64,000 nt of DNA from Pseudomonadota bacterium (GTDB lineage Bacteria > Pseudomonadota > Gammaproteobacteria > Burkholderiales > Burkholderiaceae_C): positions 1-64,000 of the forward strand of contig CAUJHV010000035.1 of the NCBI GenBank assembly GCA_963205115.1, in the 5' to 3' direction. Of the stretch, positions 41,864 through 51,044 are shown one piece after another. The position numbers and the translations under genes were made by a program. Within the stretch, counting starts at the first letter, position 1; each line of letters opens with the position of its first letter. The notes below the pieces were generated by a model. That model saw only the letters and a program-made list of their open reading frames with translations, did not search any database and was not told the DNA's origin.

Positions 41864-42235
41864 GTGCAGTTCGAACAGCCCTCTCTTTTGGCTGAATTGC
41901 AGCGAATGGACGCTGCGTCGCTCGACGAATTGCCGTTCGGCGTGATCGGATTCGATGCCGCCGGACACGTCTGCCGCTACAACGCCTTCGAGTCACGTGC
42001 GGCGGGCCTGACGGCCGCCCAGGTCCTGGGTCGCCCCTTGTTCACCGAGGTGGCGCAGTGCATGAACAACTTCCTCGTGGCGAGCAAGTTCGAGGAAGCC
42101 GCTGCCGCCGGCAAGCCGTTGGACGAGACCGTTCCGTTCGTGCTGACCTGGCGCATGAAGCCGACCAAGGTTCAACTGCGCATGCTGTTCGCACCTGACG
42201 CGCCGGTGCGCTACATCCTGTTGCAACGGGCATGA
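41864..42235 (+). CDS. pyp: Photoactive yellow protein (PYP) homologue
   Basis: PAS-fold protein of 123 aa, the same size as Halorhodospira PYP (125). The chromophore-linking cysteine is kept (Cys66, in EVAQCMNN, equal to PYP Cys69), as are the hydrogen-bonding Tyr39 and Glu43 (YNAFE, PYP Tyr42 and Glu46). PYP Thr50 and Arg52 are replaced by Ala and Leu. The MKPTKVQLRML strand also matches. GTG at 41864 with GGAGGA 5 nt upstream is preferred over an ATG at 41813, since it gives the exact PYP length. The stop overlaps the histidine kinase ATG. Enzymes for p-coumaroyl chromophore synthesis are not in this window. Confidence 0.85.
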   Translation: MQFEQPSLLAELQRMDAASLDELPFGVIGFDAAGHVCRYNAFESRAAGLTAAQVLGRPLFTEVAQCMNNFLVASKFEEAAAAGKPLDETVPFVLTWRMKPTKVQLRMLFAPDAPVRYILLQRA

Positions 42236-43782
42236 GCGTCAGCGAGGTCGCGCCTGCGGCCAACGAAGAGTACGAGGCGCTGCTGCAGTTCCTCTACCGC
42301 TCGCCGGTGGCGGTGATACAGACCGATGCCGACGGGCAGGTCAGTTTCATGACCGCCGCGGCCGCACGCGACCTGATGCCCTTGGCTGTCGACGGCGGCC
42401 TGGACAACCTCTTCGAGTTGCTGGAGCCGCACCTGGCGGGCTTTGCCTCGCGCGCCCGCGGGGCCACCGTCCTGCATGGCAGACAGGTGCCCGAGCCCTC
42501 GCAGTTCGTCACGCCAGGACCCGTGCGACGGATCCTCCAGGTGGAGGTCGTGCCGGTGAGCACGTCGGATCTGCTGTTCATGTTGTCCGACGTCACCGCT
42601 CAGGTCGATGCGCGGGCCCGCGAGCGCGGCGAGGCCGAGCGGATGATCTCGGCGCTCGTGGCGGACCTCGATCGCGCCATCACGGTGGCCGGGCTGCTGC
42701 TGGCGCGGACCGATCTGCGCAGCGGCGCCACCACGATCGATCCGGCCTGCACCCGATGGCTTCCCGAGTGGGGCGATGCCGCCGGGCGGCTCGGCACGCC
42801 GCTGGAGGCACTCGTCGAACCCGACGACCGGAAGGCCTTTCGCGAGGACGTCCAGCGGGCCATCGCGGGTGACCTGGGGCCCATCCGGGAGTTCCGTCTG
42901 CGCAAGGGTGACGGCACGACGTGCTGGATGACGGGCCGCCACTTCGTCGAGCGAGACCCGGGCGGTCAGCCCTCGGTCCTGCTCACCTTGTGCATCGACG
43001 TCACCGAGCAGCATGCGGTGCGCCGTGCACAGGAGGCCGCACGGGTGGCAGAAGAGGCCAGCGCCGCCAAGAGCCGCTTCCTGGCCGGCGTCAGCCACGA
43101 GCTGCGTACGCCCTTGAACGCCGTGATCGGTTTCAGCGATGTGATGCTGTCCGATGCCCGGCATGAACTGCCCGAGCCACAGCGCAGGCGCCTGGGCCAC
43201 CTCCGGGCAGCCGGCGTCCACCTGTTGGCCCTGGTCGGGGACCTGCTCGATACCATCGCCATCGAGGATCGCCGCCTCACGGTGAAGCTGGAGGACGTCG
43301 ACATCGCCGAGCAATTGGCGGCCTCGGTGTCGCACGTGCGGGCGTCCGCGGAGCTGCGCAAGGTCGGCATCGACGTGGCCTTGCCTGCCGAGCCGCTGCG
43401 CGTGCGGGCGGATCCGACGCGGCTGCGCCAGGTGCTCACCAACGTGCTGTCCAACGCGGTGAAGTACAACCGGCCCGGCGGTACCGTCGCGGTGCACGCG
43501 CATCAACACGCCGGGCGCGTGGCCATCCGGATCGAAGACACCGGCTTCGGCATGGACGCCGCTCAGCTGCAGCGTTTGTTCCAGCCGTTCGACCGGCTGG
43601 GCCGCGAACAAAGCGGCATCGACGGGCTGGGCCTGGGCATGTCGATCGCCCGCCAGCTGGTGGAGGCCATGGAAGGCCGCATCACGGTCGACAGCGCGCC
43701 CAACGTGGGCACGGCCTTCGTGATCGACCTGCCGGCCGGCCAGGCGGTGCAGGTTCACAGCGACGACGGGGCGGTGTCCTAG
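42232..43782 (+). CDS. Soluble PAS-domain hybrid-less sensor histidine kinase
   Basis: Cytoplasmic sensor kinase of 516 aa with no transmembrane segment. Two PAS-like regions (about 15-130 and 140-265) lead to a HisKA domain with phospho-acceptor His289 (VSHELRTPLN) and a HATPase with N box (NVLSNAVKYN), G1 (DTGFGMD) and G2 (GLGLGM). No receiver domain or response regulator follows. The ATGA overlap with the PYP gene makes it the likely signalling partner of that photoreceptor. Confidence 0.92.
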   Translation: MSVSEVAPAANEEYEALLQFLYRSPVAVIQTDADGQVSFMTAAAARDLMPLAVDGGLDNLFELLEPHLAGFASRARGATVLHGRQVPEPSQFVTPGPVRRILQVEVVPVSTSDLLFMLSDVTAQVDARARERGEAERMISALVADLDRAITVAGLLLARTDLRSGATTIDPACTRWLPEWGDAAGRLGTPLEALVEPDDRKAFREDVQRAIAGDLGPIREFRLRKGDGTTCWMTGRHFVERDPGGQPSVLLTLCIDVTEQHAVRRAQEAARVAEEASAAKSRFLAGVSHELRTPLNAVIGFSDVMLSDARHELPEPQRRRLGHLRAAGVHLLALVGDLLDTIAIEDRRLTVKLEDVDIAEQLAASVSHVRASAELRKVGIDVALPAEPLRVRADPTRLRQVLTNVLSNAVKYNRPGGTVAVHAHQHAGRVAIRIEDTGFGMDAAQLQRLFQPFDRLGREQSGIDGLGLGMSIARQLVEAMEGRITVDSAPNVGTAFVIDLPAGQAVQVHSDDGAVS

Positions 43783-43832
43783 AAGCGTGGGCCTGCCCGC
43801 GCCACCGGGCGCGCCACGCGTGCCCCATGGCT

Positions 43833-44936
43833 TCAGCGTGTGAGGGCCGATGGCCGCTCGCCGAACATCGCGCGGTACTGCGCAGCGAAGTGGCTGGAGC
43901 TGCAGAAGCGCAAGTCGTGCGCCAGCGCGGTGATGCTCTGGCCGGGGTCGCGCCGCAAGGTCTGGCGCGCGTGGCTCAGGCGCATCGCCAGCAGGCTGCG
44001 GTGGGCCGAGCAGCGGCGGTGGGTCCTGAAGCTGTGGTGCAGCAGGCGGGGGCTGGCGTGGCTGGCGCGGCAGATGTCCTCGATGCGGATGTCGTCCGTC
44101 AGGTGCGCCGCCATGAAATCCAGCGCCAGGGTCAGCGTGCGGTGCGAACGCTCGCTGCCCAGTGGCGGGGCGGGCGGGGCCGGCCCGTCGTCCGATGGGC
44201 GGCAGGCCTGGGCGATGCGTGCGAAGACGCGGCGTGCCAGGCGGGGTGGCGCCAGGGGGCGCTCGCCACTGCCGCGGGCCCAGGCCAGCGCGTGCGCCAG
44301 TTCGGCGCGCAGCGCCTCGGCCGTCTGCGGCGCGAGCGCGATGCAGCCACGCGCGGCCGCGGTCTGCAGTGCGCGCGGGGCGGGCGCATCGGCGCCGAAA
44401 TCCGCATCGGCATCGGCAAATGCATCTGCAAGTGCATCGATGCCGCAGTCGATGTCGTCATCGGAGTCGTGATCGCTGTCGTGATCGCTGTCGCCGTCGC
44501 AGACCCTGTCGTGACCGATGCCGGCGAAGGCACCCGCCGTCCACGCCGCCAGGGCCGACGGCCCCAGTTGCAGGCCCAGCATGTCGATGGGCCCGGCGGC
44601 GAGCAGCTCGTGTTCGCGCCCGCCCTCCAGCACCAGCAGCGTGTGCGTTGTCAGCGGGCGTCGATCGAATTGCGAGCCCGGCGCCACCGTCTGCGCGATG
44701 CCGAAGACCAGGCCGCCGGGAGGCGCGGCCATGCGTTGCAGGACGTGCCGGTTCGTGCGCTCGCGGATCAGCGCGGCGTCGTTCCAGCGGGCCTGTGTGA
44801 GTTCGCCGACAAAGCTGCCGCGGCCCAGCTGCTGGTAGTGCTGCTGCCAGCCGTCCAGCGATTGCGAACACTCGTCGGCGTCGCGTACGACGGTGTGCCG
44901 GTATTCGAGGCCGGCTTCGCGCGTCGCGCTGCTCAT
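43833..44936 (-). CDS. AraC family regulator with Asp-rich insert
   Basis: Regulator of 367 aa with a C-terminal AraC double HTH (RIEDICRASHASPRLLHHSF; SITALAHDLRFCSSSHFAAQ). The N-terminal sensor half resembles EutR-like AraC proteins. Between the two, about residues 140-185, lies a low-complexity insert of Asp/Ser/His repeats (GDSDHDSDHDSDDDID) encoded by tandem 12-bp units (GTGATCGCTGTC at 44469-44492 on the plus strand). The frame stays open to a GTG at 45017, giving a possible longer protein; ATG at 44936 is the conservative choice. Confidence 0.8.
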   Translation of the reverse strand: MSSATREAGLEYRHTVVRDADECSQSLDGWQQHYQQLGRGSFVGELTQARWNDAALIRERTNRHVLQRMAAPPGGLVFGIAQTVAPGSQFDRRPLTTHTLLVLEGGREHELLAAGPIDMLGLQLGPSALAAWTAGAFAGIGHDRVCDGDSDHDSDHDSDDDIDCGIDALADAFADADADFGADAPAPRALQTAAARGCIALAPQTAEALRAELAHALAWARGSGERPLAPPRLARRVFARIAQACRPSDDGPAPPAPPLGSERSHRTLTLALDFMAAHLTDDIRIEDICRASHASPRLLHHSFRTHRRCSAHRSLLAMRLSHARQTLRRDPGQSITALAHDLRFCSSSHFAAQYRAMFGERPSALTR

Positions 44937-45021
44937 GGCTTCAGGCGTTGGCTGTGGCGAACCGGCATCCGCGGCGTGGTGGGCCCGGGCCATGCCGAGC
45001 AGACCGGCCGCACTCACCGCA

Positions 45022-45981
45022 TCACACCTTCAGCAGCGTGCGCCGCCGCGCCGGCGTGGTGACCGAGAAGCGCTCGGCACCCAGGTCGACAAAGTACTGC
45101 CGCATCGCGGCGATGAATCGCCGCAGGAACACCGGCTTGCGCGCGCCGTAGACGTCAGCCACGATCAGGCAGGGCGCGGCCAGGTTGTCGGCCAATGGCC
45201 GGCGCACGACCGAGCTGCTGTCGGGCATGGCCTGGCCCGTGGGCCGCATGTTGAGGATGGAAAAGCCCAGCCCTGCTGCCACGGCCGTGCGCACGGTCTC
45301 GTAGGAGCGTGTGCGCAGCGCGATGTGCGGGCGCTTGGCCAGCACGTCGAACAAGGTGAGCAGGTAGGTCGATGTCTGCGGCAGGTCCAGCAGCACGAAG
45401 GGCTGCTGTGAGAGTTCGGCGATGGACAAGGTGGCGCGCGTGGCCAGCGGGCTGCTGGCCGGCAGGATCACGTGCGGCGGGATGCGGCAGATGCGCGTAA
45501 AACCTTCGTTGCCGAAGTTCGGGCCGATGTCGTAGGTGACCACCAGGTCGACCTCGCCGTTGAGCAGCCACTTGTGCAGCTGCAGCTGGTCGCCTTCGAA
45601 GAGCACGATGCTGCCCGCGCCGGCATCGGCGCCGAACTGCTTGAGCAGCTCGGCCAGGAACAACGAGCCGAAGGGTTCGAAACAGCCCACGCGCATGATG
45701 GGCGGCGTGCCGGTCGAGATGCCGCCGAGTTCGCGTTCGAATTCCGCCTCGGCCTCCAGCAGCACGCGCGCGGCCACGACAAAACGCTCGCCGGCCGGTG
45801 TGATCTTCACGCCGCGCGAAGGGCGCCGCTCGAAGATCGCCGCCTCCAGCTGCACCTCGGCCAGCTCGATGGCCGCCAGCACCGATGACTGCGAGATGTG
45901 CAGCACCTCGCAGGCCGCCTGGATGCTGCCTTGCCGCGCGACTTCGCAGACGTAGCGCAGCTGGCGCATCGACAGTTTCAT
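45022..45981 (-). CDS. LysR family transcriptional regulator
   Basis: LTTR of 319 aa. The N-terminal winged HTH (MRQLRYVCEVARQGSIQAAC, LHISQSSVLAAIELAE) is followed by a periplasmic-binding-like effector domain from about residue 90. It lies 23 nt downstream of the P1 peptidase gene on the same strand, and 4-85 nt upstream of the AraC gene depending on that gene's start. The peptide/amide transport operon is its likely target, though its operator (T-N11-A) was not identified. Confidence 0.93.
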   Translation of the reverse strand: MKLSMRQLRYVCEVARQGSIQAACEVLHISQSSVLAAIELAEVQLEAAIFERRPSRGVKITPAGERFVVAARVLLEAEAEFERELGGISTGTPPIMRVGCFEPFGSLFLAELLKQFGADAGAGSIVLFEGDQLQLHKWLLNGEVDLVVTYDIGPNFGNEGFTRICRIPPHVILPASSPLATRATLSIAELSQQPFVLLDLPQTSTYLLTLFDVLAKRPHIALRTRSYETVRTAVAAGLGFSILNMRPTGQAMPDSSSVVRRPLADNLAAPCLIVADVYGARKPVFLRRFIAAMRQYFVDLGAERFSVTTPARRRTLLKV

Positions 45982-46004
45982 CGGGGCGGCACGCTCTTGT
46001 TCGA

Positions 46005-47387
46005 TCAGTCGGGCAGTCGGCGGCCGAACTGCTGCCAGACGCCCAGGTTGACGACCATCGCGTCGACCTGGCCGTCGTCGCCGCAGAAGCCGCCGTCGCG
46101 CAGCGCGCCGGCGCCTGGGCCGCTGCAGACGAAGCGGCCGTCGGGCAGCAGCCGGGCGTCGACACGGCTGCCTTTGGCCAGGCCGTAGACGGGCCGGTCG
46201 CCGGTGACTTCGAGCGTCAGCTGTTCACCGGCCACGTGCACGGCCAGGCTCGAGTGGCGGTCGAAGCCGAAGCCGGCCTGCAGCCCCGCCAGCGCGGCTG
46301 GCGGCAGCAGACGCGGGGCGCGCACGGCGCGCGGCGTGTGTGCCGTCAGCAGCGCGTCCCACATGACCTCGGACGCCAGGGTGCCCAGCTCGATGGCATG
46401 CAGCGAGCCGAGCGGCACCTCGTCGGTGCTGACGGCAAACAGCACGTCGCCGTCCCAAGCGGTGGCAAAGGGCTGGATCGCACGCCCCATCGAGCCGTGC
46501 ACCTGCAGCGCCAGGCGTTGCAGATCGGACCAGGGCAGCCGCGCGTTGGTGACCACCACGCTGATGGTGGTGTTGGCCGGATTGACGGGGTTCGGGCGTG
46601 CGTGGCCCGACCAGGCCGAGGCCTCGGCCATGCCAAAGGCGTTGCGGTCGATCGGCAGCGCCGAAAGCAGTTGCTGGATGTGCGTCAGCCCCGGCGGCAG
46701 GCTGGACGGATCGGCCACGACGCGGCCGTCGCGCCCGCAGATCAGGCCCACCGGGTTGGCCACCACAAACGCGGCGATCTTGACCGCACCGATCTGGCGG
46801 ATGGCCCCGCCCTGGCCGCTGTGCACCGGCAGGCCGTAGTAGTGGCCTTGCACCGCCATGCGGCCCGCGCCGTGCGCGCCCAGCGGAAAGAAGCCCTCGC
46901 GTGCGGCGCGCAGCGCGGCTGCGCCCAGGGCCGCATCGGGGTGGATCTCGTTGAGCCGCCGGTCGCCGAAGTCGTAGATGATGGCGCCGGCCACGTTGGC
47001 CAACTCAGCGAAGCTGCCGCTGCGCAGGCCGTCTTCCTTCAGCGCCTGCGCGATGCCGCCGGCCGCCTGCAGCCCGTACCAGGAGCCGCCACTGATGCCG
47101 ATGGCGTCCAGCAGCGGGTAGTCGTAGCCCAGGCGCAGCACATCGACGTTGTAGGTGCCGGGCAGGCCGCCGCGCACGTCCACCGCGGCCTTGGCACGCT
47201 GCGGGAAATGGAACACGGTGGCGCCGGTGGGGCCTAGCGGGTATTCGGCCACGCCGATGCGCAGGCCCGGGAAATCGAAGGCCAGTTCGCCGCCGTGGCA
47301 GGCGGTGTCGGGCCGTGCGTCGAGCCACGCAGCGGGCCGGGCATCGGGTGCCGGCGAAGGTGTGTGGGGTGGGGCGGAGGTGTTCAC
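46005..47387 (-). CDS. P1 family (DmpA/BapA-like) N-terminal-nucleophile peptidase
   Basis: Ntn-hydrolase aminopeptidase of the S58/P1 family, 460 aa, made as a precursor that cleaves itself into two chains. The segment NPANTTISVVVTNARL matches the cleavage and nucleophile site, with Thr273 the likely new N-terminal residue (DmpA itself uses Ser). The N-terminal chain has GISGGSWYGL and HPDAALGAAALRAA. Relatives remove N-terminal D- or beta-amino acids or L-residues from peptides. No signal peptide. GTG start 4 nt behind oppF; the gene fits a peptide-uptake operon. Confidence 0.87.
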   Translation of the reverse strand: MNTSAPPHTPSPAPDARPAAWLDARPDTACHGGELAFDFPGLRIGVAEYPLGPTGATVFHFPQRAKAAVDVRGGLPGTYNVDVLRLGYDYPLLDAIGISGGSWYGLQAAGGIAQALKEDGLRSGSFAELANVAGAIIYDFGDRRLNEIHPDAALGAAALRAAREGFFPLGAHGAGRMAVQGHYYGLPVHSGQGGAIRQIGAVKIAAFVVANPVGLICGRDGRVVADPSSLPPGLTHIQQLLSALPIDRNAFGMAEASAWSGHARPNPVNPANTTISVVVTNARLPWSDLQRLALQVHGSMGRAIQPFATAWDGDVLFAVSTDEVPLGSLHAIELGTLASEVMWDALLTAHTPRAVRAPRLLPPAALAGLQAGFGFDRHSSLAVHVAGEQLTLEVTGDRPVYGLAKGSRVDARLLPDGRFVCSGPGAGALRDGGFCGDDGQVDAMVVNLGVWQQFGRRLPD

Positions 47388-47391
47388 GGGT

Positions 47392-48162
47392 CTACAGCAG
47401 GCCGCTGTCGGTCTGCAATTGTCGGACGTATGGGTTGGCCATGGCGGCGTAGAACGAACGGGCCGGCGCGCGCTCCTGCACCGTGCCCTGCCGCAGCACG
47501 ACGACCTCGTGCGACACGTAGCGCACGGCGCCCAGGTCGTGCGAGATGAACAGCGCCGCAAAGCGGAATTCCTGCTGCAGCGTCTTCACCAGGTTGAGGA
47601 TCTGGGCCTGGATCGACACGTCCAGCGCGCTCACGGCCTCGTCGAAGACGATGAAGCGCGGCATCGTGACCAGCGCCCGCGCGATCGACGCGCGCTGGCG
47701 CTGCCCGCCGGACAACTCGTGCGGCAGCCGCGTGGCATAGGCCGCGTTCAGGCCCACGTGGTCGAGCATCTGCGTCACGCGCGCGGCGGCCTGTTCGCCG
47801 TGCACACCGGCCACGCCCAGCGGCTCGGCAATGGAGCGGCCGATGGACAGCTTGGGGTTCAGCGACCACTCCGGGTGCTGCAGCACCGCGGCCAGGCTGC
47901 CCGGGTGTCGGCGGCCGATGCCGTAGATCGCCTCGTCGCCCAGTCGGGCCGTGCCTTCGCTGGGACGCAGCAGACCGAGGCAGACCTTGGCCAGCGTGCT
48001 CTTGCCCGATCCCGACTCGCCGACCAGGCCCACGGTCTGTCCCGCGTCGATGCGCAGGTCCACCTGCCGCACGGCATCGAACCAGGAGCGCGACCACGCC
48101 ATGCCGCGGCCGTAGCGCACGCTGACGCCTTCGAGGGTGACCGCGTGTGGCGTGGCATTCAT
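47392..48162 (-). CDS. Peptide ABC transporter ATP-binding protein (OppF/DppF type)
   Basis: ATPase of 256 aa with Walker A GESGSGKST, Q loop in VLQHPEWSLN, signature LSGGQRQR and Walker B FIVFDEAVSALD. It pairs with the upstream ATPase to energise the two permeases. It begins inside the end of that gene (4-nt overlap). Shorter than canonical OppF because the C-terminal oligopeptide-transporter extension is absent. Confidence 0.92.
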   Translation of the reverse strand: MNATPHAVTLEGVSVRYGRGMAWSRSWFDAVRQVDLRIDAGQTVGLVGESGSGKSTLAKVCLGLLRPSEGTARLGDEAIYGIGRRHPGSLAAVLQHPEWSLNPKLSIGRSIAEPLGVAGVHGEQAAARVTQMLDHVGLNAAYATRLPHELSGGQRQRASIARALVTMPRFIVFDEAVSALDVSIQAQILNLVKTLQQEFRFAALFISHDLGAVRYVSHEVVVLRQGTVQERAPARSFYAAMANPYVRQLQTDSGLL

Positions 48163-49229
48163 GCCGGCCGTCCCTCGCCGCCTGCCGCTGCGACGGCTTC
48201 GCCTGCGGCCTCTTCAGCCATGGCCGCGACCGCGTCGACACGCAGGCAGGCCACCTCGCGCAGGGGCAGCGCCAGCAGCGCGGGGCGGTGGCTGCGGCAG
48301 GTGTCGCTGGCGCGCGGGCAGCGCGGCGCAAAGCTGCAGGCCTCTTCGCGCGCATGCACCACCGGCGGATGGCCGGGGATGGCCTGGAGTTGTCCGCCGA
48401 AGCCTTCGCGGCCGGGCATCGCGGCCATCAGCGCGGCGGTGTAGGGGTGCAAGGGGCGGCGGAAGATCGCTTCCGTGGGGCCTTGCTCGACGATGCGCCC
48501 GGCATACATCACCACCACGCGCTCGCAGTAGCGGCGGATGGCCGACAGATCATGGCTCACCAGCAGCAGCGCCGAGTGCTGGCACTGGCTGTGCGCCAGC
48601 AGCAGGTCCAGGATCTGGATGCGGATCGAGGCGTCCAGCGCCGAGGTGGGCTCATCGGCCACCATCAGCGGCGGCGCGTGTTCGATGGCCATTGCGATGG
48701 CCACACGCTGCGCCATGCCGCCGGAGAGCTCGTGCGGATAACTGCCCATCACACGCGGCGCGTCGAGCAGGCCGACGTCGCGCAGCAGTTCGGCGATGCG
48801 CGGGCGCGGAATCGCCGCGCCCTCGGGATCGAAGAACTGGCGTTCGATCTTGCGCGTGGGGTCCAGCGTGCCGATGGGGTTCTGGAAGACAAAGCCGAAT
48901 TGCGTGGCGCGCAGGCGGCGCAGCGCCTCGTGATCGCCGCCGAAGACATCGTGCCCGGCCACGTGCACCTGGCCCGCCTGCCGCCGGCCCTTGCCCTTGA
49001 CGAAGCCGGCAATGGCCAGGGCCAGCGTGCTCTTGCCCGAGCCCGATTCGCCGACCAGGCCCACGCGCTCGCCGGGTGCGATGTCCAAGCGGATGTCGTC
49101 CAGTGCGAGCACCTCGCGCCCGCCCGAGCGGAAGACCACGCTCAGGCCGTCGACGCGGGCCAGCGGGCCGCCGTCTGTACGCGCCGGGGCGCGGGGTTGG
49201 GCGCTGCCGGGGTCCATCGCCTCAGTCAT
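48159..49229 (-). CDS. Peptide ABC transporter ATP-binding protein (OppD/DppD type)
   Basis: ATPase of 356 aa. Walker A GESGSGKST, signature LSGGMAQR, Walker B LMVADEPTSALD. The C-terminal oligo_HPY region has the cysteine motif CSFAPRCPRASDTC, which binds an Fe-S cluster in DppD-type proteins. Overlaps oppC by 8 nt. Confidence 0.93.
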   Translation of the reverse strand: MTEAMDPGSAQPRAPARTDGGPLARVDGLSVVFRSGGREVLALDDIRLDIAPGERVGLVGESGSGKSTLALAIAGFVKGKGRRQAGQVHVAGHDVFGGDHEALRRLRATQFGFVFQNPIGTLDPTRKIERQFFDPEGAAIPRPRIAELLRDVGLLDAPRVMGSYPHELSGGMAQRVAIAMAIEHAPPLMVADEPTSALDASIRIQILDLLLAHSQCQHSALLLVSHDLSAIRRYCERVVVMYAGRIVEQGPTEAIFRRPLHPYTAALMAAMPGREGFGGQLQAIPGHPPVVHAREEACSFAPRCPRASDTCRSHRPALLALPLREVACLRVDAVAAMAEEAAGEAVAAAGGEGRPA

Positions 49230-50061
49230 GCTGCACCGGATCGACCACGCGGCGCAGGCCGTCGCCCAGCAGGTTCACCGCCAGGATGGCCGCGGCCAGC
49301 GTCAGGCCGGCGCCCAACGTGAGCCAGGGCGCCACCTCGAGGTAGGGCAGCCCGTCGCGCAGCAGCGTGCCCAGCGAGGCCACCGGCGGCTGCACGCCGA
49401 TGCCCAGGAAGGACAGGCCGCTCTCCACGATCATGCCCACCGAGATGGAATAGACGATCTGCACCGTGAAGGCCTCGATCACGTTGGGCAGGATGTGCAC
49501 GAACAGCCGCCGCGTGAAGGACACGCCGGCAATTTCGGCCACCACGACGAAGTCGCGTGTCATCACCGACAGCGTGGCCGCGCGGATCACGCGCAGCATG
49601 GTCGGGAAGGAGATGAAGGCGATCACCACCATCGCGCTGGCCATGCCCGGGGACATCACCGCCACCACCAGGATGCCCAGCAGGATGGGCGGGAAGGAAA
49701 ACAGGATGTCGGCGCCGCGGCTGGCGATCTCGTCGGCCGTGCGGTTGCCGTAGGTCGCGGCCATGGCCACCAGCGCGCCCGCGGCGCCGGCGATCAGCAC
49801 CGAGACGGTGGACAGCAGGAAGCTCGTGCGGATGCCCTGCAGCACGCGTGCCAGCAGCGGTCGGCCCAGCTGGTCGCAGCCCAGCCACGCGGCCCAGCCC
49901 GGCGGCGACAGGCGCGGGCCGTAGCCGATCTGGTCCGGGCGCCCGATGGGCAGCAGCGGCGCGGCCAGGCTGACGGTCAACATCAGCAGCAGCATCACCA
50001 GGGCCACGCGCGTGAGCCGCTCGTGCACCAGCGCGCGCATCAGCGCGGCGAGGGTCTTCAC
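49222..50061 (-). CDS. Peptide ABC transporter permease (OppC/DppC type)
   Basis: Inner-membrane permease of 279 aa with about six helices, an N-terminal OppC_N segment (LTRVALVMLLLMLTVSLAA) and the EAA loop around AEIAGVSFTRRLFVHILPN. GTG start overlapping the oppB stop by 4 nt (GTGA). Confidence 0.92.
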   Translation of the reverse strand: MKTLAALMRALVHERLTRVALVMLLLMLTVSLAAPLLPIGRPDQIGYGPRLSPPGWAAWLGCDQLGRPLLARVLQGIRTSFLLSTVSVLIAGAAGALVAMAATYGNRTADEIASRGADILFSFPPILLGILVVAVMSPGMASAMVVIAFISFPTMLRVIRAATLSVMTRDFVVVAEIAGVSFTRRLFVHILPNVIEAFTVQIVYSISVGMIVESGLSFLGIGVQPPVASLGTLLRDGLPYLEVAPWLTLGAGLTLAAAILAVNLLGDGLRRVVDPVQHD

Positions 50062-51020
50062 GACGAGCCCCCGTCACGCATGCGCGGGTCCAGCGCCGCG
50101 TAGGCGATGTCGGTCAGCATGTTCAGCAGCACGAAGAAGCTCGAGGCCAGCAGCACGCCGGCCTGCACGACGGGGTAGTCGCGGCTCTGGATGCCCTGGA
50201 ACAGGTAGCGGCCGAAGCCCGGAATCGAGAACAGGTTTTCCACCAGCACCGCGCCGCCCAGCAGGTAGCCCAGGTAGATCGAGGCGATGGTCAGCACGGG
50301 AATCGCGGCATTGCGCAGCACGTGGCGGCGCACGACCTGGCCCCAGCTGCGCCCGCGCAGCAGCGCGCTGCTGACCTGCTCTTGCCGCAGCACGCCGATC
50401 ACCGTGTGGCGCGTCGTGCTGGCCAGGATGCCGATGCCGAACATCGCCAGCGTGACCACTGGCACCACCAGGCCCTTGAGGTGCGCGACCGGCTCGGTGG
50501 AAAGCGGGATCCAGCGGCCCACCGTGAGCCCCAGTGCATAACGCGAGAACACATACAACAGCACGCTGCCCAGCACGAAGTCGGGCGTGGACATCGACAG
50601 CCCGCTGAACAGCCGGCTGGCCACCGCGACCCCCGGCCGCCGGTGTGCCAGGCCCGCGGCGATGCCCAGCGGAATCCCCACCACCACGGCCAGCAGCACG
50701 GCGCACAGCGCGATCTCGGCTGTCACCGGGATGCGCTGCGCAAACTCGTCGGCCACCGGCGTGCTGGTGATCAGCGACAGCCCGAAGTCACCGCGCAGCG
50801 CGCCCGTGATCCACTTGGCGTACTGCACGGGCAAGGGCGCGTCCAGGCCGAGCTGCGCGGCCAGCTGGGCGCGGAACTCGGGCGTGCCCCGCGGCACCAG
50901 CACCTCCTCGAAGCTGCCCGGCACCAGGCGGATGGCGCCGAAGATCAGCACCGATACGCCCAGCAGCGTGAGCAGCGCGCTGGCCAGACGCCCCAGGACG
51001 AAGCGAGCGAAGGCGTGCAC
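50058..51020 (-). CDS. Peptide ABC transporter permease (OppB/DppB type)
   Basis: Inner-membrane permease of 320 aa, with an N-terminal helix (GRLASALLTLLGVSVLIFG), a periplasmic loop, and a six-helix core containing the EAA-type motif ALLRGRSWGQVVRRHVLRN. Its GTG start is 24 nt downstream of the binding-protein stop. Confidence 0.92.
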   Translation of the reverse strand: MHAFARFVLGRLASALLTLLGVSVLIFGAIRLVPGSFEEVLVPRGTPEFRAQLAAQLGLDAPLPVQYAKWITGALRGDFGLSLITSTPVADEFAQRIPVTAEIALCAVLLAVVVGIPLGIAAGLAHRRPGVAVASRLFSGLSMSTPDFVLGSVLLYVFSRYALGLTVGRWIPLSTEPVAHLKGLVVPVVTLAMFGIGILASTTRHTVIGVLRQEQVSSALLRGRSWGQVVRRHVLRNAAIPVLTIASIYLGYLLGGAVLVENLFSIPGFGRYLFQGIQSRDYPVVQAGVLLASSFFVLLNMLTDIAYAALDPRMRDGGSS

Positions 51021-51044
51021 AGGAAGCGGGCCGGATCGGTGGGA

